Assembly (NCBI RefSeq): GCF_000711725.1
Contig: NZ_JONP01000004.1
Coordinates: 186,001-250,000, forward strand
Direction: 5' to 3'
DNA: 64,000 nucleotides
From: Roseomonas aerilata DSM 19363
GTDB lineage: Bacteria; Pseudomonadota; Alphaproteobacteria; Acetobacterales; Acetobacteraceae
Both the position numbers and the translations under genes were made by a program. Below the pieces are notes generated by a model. The model did no database searches. It saw only the letters and a list, made by a program, of their open reading frames with translations, and was not told the DNA's origin. How positions within the stretch are numbered: position 1 is the stretch's first letter; the number at the start of each line of letters is the position of its first letter. Below, in pieces: positions 57,843-64,000 of this stretch.

Positions 57843-58778
57843 TCAGTAGCCCCGGGCGGGATCGTAGAGGTTGGGCAGCGGGCGGCCCGCCTCGAAGCCG
57901 AGAATCGCCTCCGCCACGTAGCGGGCCCTCGCCTCCCGCCGCGCCACGCTCGCGACATGCGGCGTCACCGTGACCTTCGGATGGGACCAGAGCGGGCTCT
58001 CGGCCGGAAGCGGCTCGGGGTCGAAGACGTCCAGCACCGCGCCGGAGACCTGCCCGGAATCGAGTGCCGCCACAAGATCCGGCACCACCACATGCCCGCC
58101 GCGCGCGGCGTTCACGAAGCCCGCCCCGGGACGCAGCCGCGACAGCAGCCCCGCATTCACGATCCCCGCCGTCTCGGGCGTCGAGGGCAGCAGGCAAACA
58201 AGCACGTCCGCGCGCGCGAGGAAGGCATCCAGCTCCCCCGCGCCCGCGAAGCTCTCTACCCCATCCAGCGCCTTGCGGCTCCGCGACCAGCCGATCACGC
58301 GGTAACCCAGCCCGCGCAGCATCGGCGCCGCGGCCGCCCCCAGCGAGCCCATTCCCATGATGCCCACCGTCAGGTCGCGCGCCGTATCCTCCCCCACCTT
58401 ATAGTCCCACCGCCGCTCCGCCTGGGCGATCGCGAAGGTCCGCCCGTGTCGCAGCAGCGTCAGGCAGGCCCAGGCGAGATATTCCCCCATCCTCTGCCCC
58501 GGCTCCTCGCCGCCCATGCGCACCAGCGGCACATGGCTCGGCCAGGAGGGGTCGGCCGTGATGTGGTCCACCCCCGCCCCGAGCGAGAAGATCGCATTCA
58601 GCCCCGGCAGCCCCGCGAGCCAGCCCGCCGGCGGCCCCCAGGTGAGCACGTAGCGCACCTCCTCCGGCCGTACCTCCGGCGCGTCGAAGGGCCTGGCCAC
58701 CAGCCCGGGACACATCCCCTCCAGCAGGCCGCACCAGGCCTGGCGCGTCCGCTCGCCCTCCACCCTCACGAGAAGCAT
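57843..58778 (-). CDS. ghrA: Glyoxylate/hydroxypyruvate reductase A-like
   Basis: This is a D-2-hydroxyacid dehydrogenase of 311 residues with GMGSLGAAAAPML (NAD(P) loop), NAARGGHVV (catalytic Arg), DVFDPEPLPAESPLW (Glu) and VTPHVAS (His). The pattern fits the GhrA group that reduces glyoxylate and hydroxypyruvate. ATG 58778 gives the family length; an upstream start at 59009 would add a sequence unlike it. A 488-bp spacer separates it from the EAL gene. Confidence 0.9.
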   Translation of the reverse strand: MLLVRVEGERTRQAWCGLLEGMCPGLVARPFDAPEVRPEEVRYVLTWGPPAGWLAGLPGLNAIFSLGAGVDHITADPSWPSHVPLVRMGGEEPGQRMGEYLAWACLTLLRHGRTFAIAQAERRWDYKVGEDTARDLTVGIMGMGSLGAAAAPMLRGLGYRVIGWSRSRKALDGVESFAGAGELDAFLARADVLVCLLPSTPETAGIVNAGLLSRLRPGAGFVNAARGGHVVVPDLVAALDSGQVSGAVLDVFDPEPLPAESPLWSHPKVTVTPHVASVARREARARYVAEAILGFEAGRPLPNLYDPARGY

Positions 58779-59266
58779 CGGCTCAGGCCGAGCCGGAGCC
58801 AGAGGGCAAAGGGCAACCGCCCGCCGCTGAACCTTGCGCCATCCATCATCCCCTTCTGCCGGGCCCCGCCTTGGGGCGCCCAAGGCACCGCGCGCAAGCC
58901 CCATACCACGGCACCCGCCGGGGCAAGGCACCGCCCAATCATTTCGATATAGGAAATAATGCGTTTTCCGTTGATCAGGGCACTGCGGCAGCGATAGATA
59001 GTCACTCACGGTTTCGTGATGTCCACGAGCAACCCGTCAATGCGGTGCAGGCACCCCGACGATGACCCAACCCGACCGGAAGACCACCCGCCACCGCCGC
59101 CCGGCCCGCGCCGCGCTCCCCGGTGGGGTTGTCGCCCTTCTCCGCCACCTGATCGCCCAGGCCCGCTACCGGCCGGAGCGCCATTACATGCGCGGCCGCA
59201 GCACCGCCCCGCGAGCGACCGGGAACGGTTAACAGGCCGGAAACCATCGCCAGCTAGCCTGTGGGG
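58779..59266. other. Divergent spacer between ghrA and EAL gene
   Basis: This 488-bp spacer holds an AT-rich patch at 58938-58980 that contrasts with its surroundings. Within it ATTTC (58941-58945) and GAAAT (58953-58957) form an inverted repeat of the T-N11-A shape used by LysR-type regulators. A 56-codon Arg-rich frame at 59062-59232 (plus) lacks a ribosome binding site and is probably not a gene. No other feature is seen. Confidence 0.5.
58941..58957. promoter_or_regulatory. Possible LysR-type operator
   Basis: The sequence ATTTCGATATAGGAAAT has 5-bp inverted arms and fits T-N11-A. It lies in the AT-rich patch 163 bases before ghrA and about 310 before the EAL gene. No LysR gene is adjacent in the window, so the ligand and regulator are unknown. 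Confidence 0.35.
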
Positions 59267-60874
59267 ATGGAGATCCGAGGCGGCACATCCCCCGAAGGCG
59301 CACCAGCGGCCCCGCGCATGCTCCGCGAGGATCATCGGGACCGCTTCCTCACCTTTGCCTTCGCTGCCGCCGACCTCCTGGTCGAGACCGGGCCGCACGC
59401 CACCATCACCTTCGCCGCCGGCGCGTTCCGCCACCACCTCGGCGAGGCGCCCGAGGCCTTCGTAGGCCGCCCCGTCTACGACCTCATCGCCATCGACGAG
59501 CGCGGCGCCCTCCGCATGGCCATGCAGCTCCTCGCGGCCCGCGGGCGCCTGCCGCCCACGGCCATCCGGCTGAACAACGCGGCCGGCACGCCCTTCTCCA
59601 TCGCTGGCCTCGCCCCCGCGGGCGCGAACGGCCAGTTCTGCCTTACCTTCGGGCCCCTGCCCGCCCCGCCTCGCAGCACGGACCTCGCGGGGGACGCGGC
59701 CTTCGCCCAGGCCGCGGCCGGCATGGTGCGGGCTTCGGGGCGCGGCTCCCTCGCCGTCATCGACCTACCGGACGAGGTCCGCCGCGGCATCCCCAGCCGC
59801 CCGGAGCTGGAAGGGGAACTCGACGCCGCCGTGCTGGCGGGCTCCGGCAGCGGCTTGGCAGGCCGCCTCTCCCCCGGGCGCTACGGCCTGCTCCTCCCGC
59901 GGGAGGCGGACATGCACACCCTCGCCGGCATCACCGCGGGGCTGGAGGCCGCACTTCTCTCGCATGACATCCCCGCGCAGGTGCGGACCGCAACCCTGCC
60001 GCTCGACGCCTCCTCCCTGACGCCCGCCCAGGCCACGCGCGCCCTGCGGCAGGCGCTCTCCAACTTCGCCGGCAAGGGCATCGTCGGCATCGCAGAAGGC
60101 GGACTGACGGGCGCGCTGCGCGACATCGCCGCCCAGGCCGGCAGCGTGCGCCGCGCCATTGGCGAGCGCCGCTTCGAGCTTCTCTACCAGCCCATCGTGA
60201 GCCTGAAGGACCGCCGTATCCATCACCACGAGGCGCTGCTCCGCCCCGCCGGCCTGAACGTTGAGACCTTCATCCGCTGCGCCGAGACCGTCGGCCTGAC
60301 CGAGGAGGTGGACCTCGCCGTGACCGACCGGGTGCTCGACACCCTGCGCTTCACCCCGGGCGCAAGGATCGCGATGAACATCTCCGGCCTTTCGATGGAA
60401 AGCCCGCGCTTCCGCGAAGCCCTGCGGGCCCGTCTCGATGCCCAGAAGAACCTCCTGCCCCGCCTCATGGTCGAGCTGACCGAATCCGCGGAAGTGGAGG
60501 ACGAGACCGAGGCGCGCGCCACGCTCGACATGCTGCGCGACCGCGGCGTGCCGCTGTGCATCGACGATTTCGGCGCCGGCGCCGCCGCCTTCCGCTACCT
60601 CCGCAGCTTCCCCGTGAACTGGGTGAAGGTGGATGGCGCCTATGTGCAGAACGCCGTCCGCAGCGAGCGGGACCGCTCCTTCGTCGCCAGCATGGTGGAC
60701 CTCAGCCTTGCCGTCGGCGCGCGCGTGATCGCCGAGCAGGTCGAGACGGAGGAGCACGCGGCGGTCATGGCCTCGCTCGGCATCGAGCTCGCCCAGGGCT
60801 ATCTCTTCGCCCGCCCCGGCAAGCTCCCCGCCTCTTCCGGCGTCAGCGCCCCGGCCCGGCGGCGCGTCGCCTGA
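59267..60874 (+). CDS. PAS-EAL c-di-GMP phosphodiesterase
   Basis: This is a 535-residue cytoplasmic protein. The N-terminal part (about 35-130) is PAS-like, a middle region resembles a degenerate GGDEF remnant without the signature, and the C-terminal EAL domain has EALLR at 322-326, MNIS, ELTES, DDFGAG, KVDGAY and AEQVE, so the catalytic set is complete. It probably hydrolyses c-di-GMP. GTG 59261 is an alternative start. It follows an AT-rich spacer. Confidence 0.88.
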   Translation: MEIRGGTSPEGAPAAPRMLREDHRDRFLTFAFAAADLLVETGPHATITFAAGAFRHHLGEAPEAFVGRPVYDLIAIDERGALRMAMQLLAARGRLPPTAIRLNNAAGTPFSIAGLAPAGANGQFCLTFGPLPAPPRSTDLAGDAAFAQAAAGMVRASGRGSLAVIDLPDEVRRGIPSRPELEGELDAAVLAGSGSGLAGRLSPGRYGLLLPREADMHTLAGITAGLEAALLSHDIPAQVRTATLPLDASSLTPAQATRALRQALSNFAGKGIVGIAEGGLTGALRDIAAQAGSVRRAIGERRFELLYQPIVSLKDRRIHHHEALLRPAGLNVETFIRCAETVGLTEEVDLAVTDRVLDTLRFTPGARIAMNISGLSMESPRFREALRARLDAQKNLLPRLMVELTESAEVEDETEARATLDMLRDRGVPLCIDDFGAGAAAFRYLRSFPVNWVKVDGAYVQNAVRSERDRSFVASMVDLSLAVGARVIAEQVETEEHAAVMASLGIELAQGYLFARPGKLPASSGVSAPARRRVA

Positions 60875-60889
60875 GCGGCGCCGCCCGCC

Positions 60890-62170
60890 TCAGCCCCCGT
60901 AGCCCGCTTGGCGCGGCAGCCACAGCGCGATCTCCGGAAAGGCGATCAGCAGCCCCGTCCCCGCCGCCAGCATCAGCATGTAGGGAATGATCGAGCGATT
61001 GACCTCGGCCAGCGGCGCCCCGGTGATCGCCTTGATCACCACGAGGTTCATCGCCACCGGCGGGCTGATCAGCGCCATCTCCAGCGAGAGCGTCAGCAGC
61101 ACCCCGTACCAGACCTTGTCGATCCCGAGCGCCCCCAGCGAGGGCAGGATGGCCGGCATGGTCAGCAGGATGATGGAGAAGCTCTCCAGCACCAGCCCGA
61201 GGACGAACAGCAGCACCATCATCGCGACGAGGAAACCGGTGCGCGAAAGGCCCATCTCCGTCACCAGCGCCGCCAGCTCCTGCGGGATGCGCAGCTTCGT
61301 CAGCATGTAGCCGTAGACCGCAGCCCCCGCGATGATCATCAGCAGCATCGCGCTCGTCCGCGTCGCGTCCCCAACCCCATCCCAGAGGTCGCGCCAGGTC
61401 AGCGTGCGGTAGATGCCGGCCGCGATCAGGATCGCGTAGATCGTGCCCGCCCCCGCCGCCTCGGTAGCCGTGAACACCCCCATGTAGATCCCGCCGAGCA
61501 CGAAGATCGGCAGCGTCATCGACCAGCCCGCACGCCGCAGCGAGGTGCCGAGCCGCTCCGGCGGCGGCTCGTCCGCCGGCGCCACCGCCCGGCCCTCGGT
61601 GATGAACACATAGGCCGCGAAGACGATCGCCATCATCAGCCCCGGCAGCAGCCCCGCGAGGAACAGCGCCCCCACGCTCGTCTCCGTCACGAAGGCATAG
61701 AGCACCATCGGCGCGGAGGGCGGAATGAGGATGCCGAGCGTCCCGCCGCCGGCCACCACCCCGAAGGCCCCGCGCCGCGACATGCCGTAGCGCAGCATCT
61801 GCGGGATCGCGATCTTGCCGATCGTCAGCGCCGTCGCGACAGACGAACCGCAGATCGCCGCGAAGACCGTGCAGGCCAGCACCGTGGCGATGCCCACCCC
61901 GCCCCGCACGTTCCGCAGCATGGCGAAGGCCGCGCCGTAGAGGTCGTTCACCACCCGCCCGCGCACCATCACATGCGCCATCATCATGAAGAGCGGGATG
62001 GCCACCAGCAGGTAGCCGTTGAGGTTGCCGATAACGATCTCGCCCAGCGCGGGGACGCCGCCCTCCACCCAGAGCAGCACCGCGAGCGGTAGCAGGAACA
62101 GGGCCGCGAACATCGGGATGCCGAGGTAGAGCAGGCCGATCAGCACGGCCATCAACACGAAGAAGAGCAT
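60890..62170 (-). CDS. dctM: TRAP transporter large permease (DctM)
   Basis: This is a 12-TM integral membrane protein of 426 residues and the main translocation subunit of a tripartite ATP-independent periplasmic transporter. Characteristic stretches are GNLNGYLLVAIPLFMMMA, FAAICGSSVATALTIGKIAIP and GILIPPSAPMVLYA. It lies 6 bp after the small permease stop in the order DctP-DctQ-DctM. The substrate is unknown; TRAP systems commonly import organic acids. Confidence 0.95.
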   Translation of the reverse strand: MLFFVLMAVLIGLLYLGIPMFAALFLLPLAVLLWVEGGVPALGEIVIGNLNGYLLVAIPLFMMMAHVMVRGRVVNDLYGAAFAMLRNVRGGVGIATVLACTVFAAICGSSVATALTIGKIAIPQMLRYGMSRRGAFGVVAGGGTLGILIPPSAPMVLYAFVTETSVGALFLAGLLPGLMMAIVFAAYVFITEGRAVAPADEPPPERLGTSLRRAGWSMTLPIFVLGGIYMGVFTATEAAGAGTIYAILIAAGIYRTLTWRDLWDGVGDATRTSAMLLMIIAGAAVYGYMLTKLRIPQELAALVTEMGLSRTGFLVAMMVLLFVLGLVLESFSIILLTMPAILPSLGALGIDKVWYGVLLTLSLEMALISPPVAMNLVVIKAITGAPLAEVNRSIIPYMLMLAAGTGLLIAFPEIALWLPRQAGYGG

Positions 62171-62176
62171 GCCGCG

Positions 62177-62710
62177 CTACTCCCCGCGCGCCAGCGTGTC
62201 GCGCGGCAATTCCTCGTCGCCCGTCGGCAGGTACTCAGGCGTCCCGCCCAGCAGCAGCACCACGAGTTGCGCGAGGGAAACCAGCAGCAGCACCGCCGCC
62301 CCCACCGGCAGCAACAGTTGCACCCACCATTCCGGGATCTCGGCCACGTCCGTCACCAGCCCGACCATCCTCGAAAAGGCGACCGTCTCCCACCCCGCCC
62401 AGAGCAGGATGCCCGCGACGGCGACGACCGAGGCCGCGCCCACCACATGCGCCGCCCGCGCCAGCCGCGGCCCCATCCGCCCGACCGCGACATCCACCCC
62501 GATATGCTCGAAGCGCCGCTGCGCCTCGGGCGCCGCCAGCAGCACGAGGGCCAGCACCAGCCAGCCCGCCACCTTGTCGATCCAGGGCTGCGGCGCGTGG
62601 AACACGTAGCGCGCGACCACCGATCCGCCGATCAGCACGAGGCAGACGATCGTCGAGACCGAGGCCAGCCCGTAGACCAGGCGGGAAAGGATGCCGATCG
62701 CGCGCCGCAC
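62177..62710 (-). CDS. dctQ: TRAP transporter small permease (DctQ)
   Basis: This is a 177-residue, four-helix protein with RYVFHAPQPWIDKVAGWLVLALVLLAAP, the usual DctQ core, and a polar C-terminus. It starts with GTG one base after the DctP stop. It is the small membrane partner of DctM. Confidence 0.9.
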   Translation of the reverse strand: MRRAIGILSRLVYGLASVSTIVCLVLIGGSVVARYVFHAPQPWIDKVAGWLVLALVLLAAPEAQRRFEHIGVDVAVGRMGPRLARAAHVVGAASVVAVAGILLWAGWETVAFSRMVGLVTDVAEIPEWWVQLLLPVGAAVLLLVSLAQLVVLLLGGTPEYLPTGDEELPRDTLARGE

Positions 62711-62711
62711 C

Positions 62712-63713
62712 TCAGACCGCCCGCAGCAGGTCCAGCAGCCGCGGCCCGTTCTCGGGGGCCTGGCGCAGGAAGGCGTCCATCACGGGCTTCTGCATCACGT
62801 CGCGCCACGCCGCCACCTGCTCGGGCGTCTGCACGGTGATCGCCATTCCCTTCTCCCGCAGCTCGCCCACGGCGGCCTCGGCGGTGCGGACGGTCACGTC
62901 CACCGCCTCCTCCTCGGCCTTGGCCAGCGCCGCCTCGATCACCGAGCGCGCCTCGGGCCGCAGCCCGTCCCACCAGCGCGGGTTGACGTAAACCTGGGTC
63001 GAGACACTGAAGAAGGGCGAGACCGTCCCGTATTTCTGCACCTCGTAGAAGCGGCGCGACACGGCGGCCGAAACATCCGTCAGCCCGGCGTCGAGGATGC
63101 CCGACTGCAGCGCCCCCACCACCTCCGGTGCCGGCGTCGCGGCGGGAGCCGCGCCCACGGCGGTCAGCGACTGGTCGATCAGCGTGTTGATCCCCCGGAT
63201 CTTCACGCCCCGGAAGTCCTCGGGGTTGACCAGGGCCTTCCGCCCGGAGGTGAAGATCGCGGAATTGGTGGTGAACAGCCAGGCCACCGAGCGCACCGCC
63301 CGCCGCGCCGTGATCCCGTCCAGGAAGCGCCGCGCCTCCGACTTCGGGAAGCGCCGGTTCTGTTCCAGCCCCGTGAAGAAGAAGGGGATCGTCTGGGCCG
63401 ACATCTCTGGGATGGTGTTGCCCCAGGTGAAGTTGGTGGCCACCGCCGCCTCGAAGGCCCCGCGCGCGACGCCCGGGAAGTTCTCGGCCACCCGCGCCAA
63501 CTGCTCGGCCGGGAAGACCTGCACGTCCACCGCCCCGTTGCTCCGCGCCTTCACCTCGGCCGCGAAGGCGACCAGCACCTGCGCGATGTGGTGGGAGGGC
63601 GGGTACTGGTGCGACAGCCGCATCACCGTCGCCGCCTGCGCCGCCGCGGTGCGGATGGCTGGGGCGGAAACGCCCGCCGCCAGCGGCAGGGCGAGGAGAT
63701 GGCGTCGGTGCAT
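62712..63713 (-). CDS. dctP: TRAP transporter substrate-binding protein (DctP)
   Basis: This is a periplasmic binding protein of 333 residues with a leader peptide (RRHLLALPLAAGVSAPAIRTAAAQ, cut likely after AQA). DctP traits are RLSHQYPPSHHIAQVLVAFAAEVKARS and, near residue 170, FRGVKIRGINTLIDQ with the ligand arginine. GGAGGAAGACC is a strong ribosome site. It is first in the operon. The sequence does not reveal the ligand. Confidence 0.94.
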   Translation of the reverse strand: MHRRHLLALPLAAGVSAPAIRTAAAQAATVMRLSHQYPPSHHIAQVLVAFAAEVKARSNGAVDVQVFPAEQLARVAENFPGVARGAFEAAVATNFTWGNTIPEMSAQTIPFFFTGLEQNRRFPKSEARRFLDGITARRAVRSVAWLFTTNSAIFTSGRKALVNPEDFRGVKIRGINTLIDQSLTAVGAAPAATPAPEVVGALQSGILDAGLTDVSAAVSRRFYEVQKYGTVSPFFSVSTQVYVNPRWWDGLRPEARSVIEAALAKAEEEAVDVTVRTAEAAVGELREKGMAITVQTPEQVAAWRDVMQKPVMDAFLRQAPENGPRLLDLLRAV

Positions 63714-63787
63714 GGTCTTCCTCCGGGGGATCGTTGCCCCGGGGTTTGCGTCGCGCTCCCCCGCCGGTCAAGCGCGCAGCACGCGCC

Positions 63788-64000
63788 CTAGTTCCCGCCG
63801 AACAGCCCCCGCAGCGCCCCCGGCGCCAGCATCGAGAGTGGGTCCAGCTGGAAATCCGGGTCGTCCAGCTTCCCCGTCATGCGGAAATTGGCGGCGAAGA
63901 TCCCCCCGTTCCGCTCGGCCGTGAACAGCCGCCCGATCCCCGGCAGCCGCCCCAGCGCGCTGTTCAGCGCGTAGGAGGGAATGATCGTCCCGCGCAGGTC
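63788..64000 (-). CDS. AsmA-like protein, C-terminal end (5' outside window)
   Basis: The 70 visible codons read LRGTIIPSYALNSALGRLPG at the start, then LFTAERNGGIFAANFRMTG and a final LRGLFGG. This is the typical end of large AsmA/YhdP-like envelope proteins, which carry lipid between membranes or affect outer-membrane assembly. The start and most of the gene lie beyond the right edge. It precedes the TRAP operon on the same strand. Confidence 0.85.
   Translation of the reverse strand, partial: DLRGTIIPSYALNSALGRLPGIGRLFTAERNGGIFAANFRMTGKLDDPDFQLDPLSMLAPGALRGLFGGN

Noticed and set aside
59062-59232. 56-codon Arg-rich frame in the ghrA-EAL spacer
   Set aside because: No ribosome binding site, low-complexity basic composition and no recognised motif.

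Overview
The window comes from the chromosome of a very GC-rich alphaproteobacterium. A Rhodospirillales member of the Acetobacteraceae (Roseomonas-like) fits best. This rests on base composition, on the tRNA-Leu / tig / clpP / clpX / lon order placed next to a complete NADH dehydrogenase operon, on full Min, lipid A and TRAP sets, and on an NADP isocitrate dehydrogenase of the alphaproteobacterial/eukaryotic type. The taxonomic placement is inference: no rRNA gene is present. I see no insertion sequence, prophage or CRISPR array.

Layout. 1-8432 (minus strand): respiratory complex I, nuoA-B-C-D-E-F-G-H and the start of nuoI, mostly with 4-8 bp gene overlaps. 8643-8913: tRNA-Val(TAC), tRNA-Asp(GTC) and a strong terminator. 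9030-15914 (minus): tRNA-Leu(TAG), tig, clpP, clpX and lon, a protein folding and turnover island; its trigger factor carries an extra block of about 176 residues inside the PPIase domain. 16016-25763: nnr, a ParA-like ATPase, an EamA exporter, the tightly coupled plus-strand set nudix-alaX-sseA-metC, an NTT-like transporter overlapping a Tat-type aldo/keto reductase, and a Zur-like regulator. 25820-30045: hisI, a GOLPH3-like protein, a SemiSWEET, lpxB, and two DUF2382 stress proteins.

30142-38379 is a catabolic block for aerobic CoA-dependent degradation of 2-aminobenzoate (anthranilate) or a close ortho-substituted benzoate such as salicylate. A two-domain aminobenzoyl-CoA monooxygenase/reductase is divergent from a seven-gene operon: SDR, MarR regulator, enoyl-CoA hydratase, acyl-CoA dehydrogenase, aryl-CoA ligase, thioesterase and a Rid-family protein. 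The divergent intergenic region carries a repeated 13-bp element, a good operator candidate. The genes suggest ligation to CoA, dearomatizing hydroxylation and reduction, ring opening and beta-oxidation, with Rid and thioesterase proteins as repair or salvage enzymes.

38265-64000 is mixed housekeeping: icd, a small 2H-phosphoesterase-like protein, a CDF-like transporter lacking the expected metal ligands, prfC with a coupled HAD phosphatase, a Bcr/CflA exporter divergent from a small unknown gene behind a Fur-box-like site, cell-wall enzymes (YcbK-like and L,D-transpeptidase), a proline-rich repeat protein, two c-di-GMP enzymes, minCDE, an orphan PotA-type ATPase followed by a gamma-glutamyltransferase remnant, ghrA, a TRAP transporter and the end of an AsmA-like gene.

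The items most worth a second look are the enlarged trigger factor, the small 2H-like RNA-repair-type protein, the overlapping CxxC/CxC microprotein antisense to the Rid gene, the Rid protein without the canonical arginine, and the 30-bp duplication that copies a stop/start junction.
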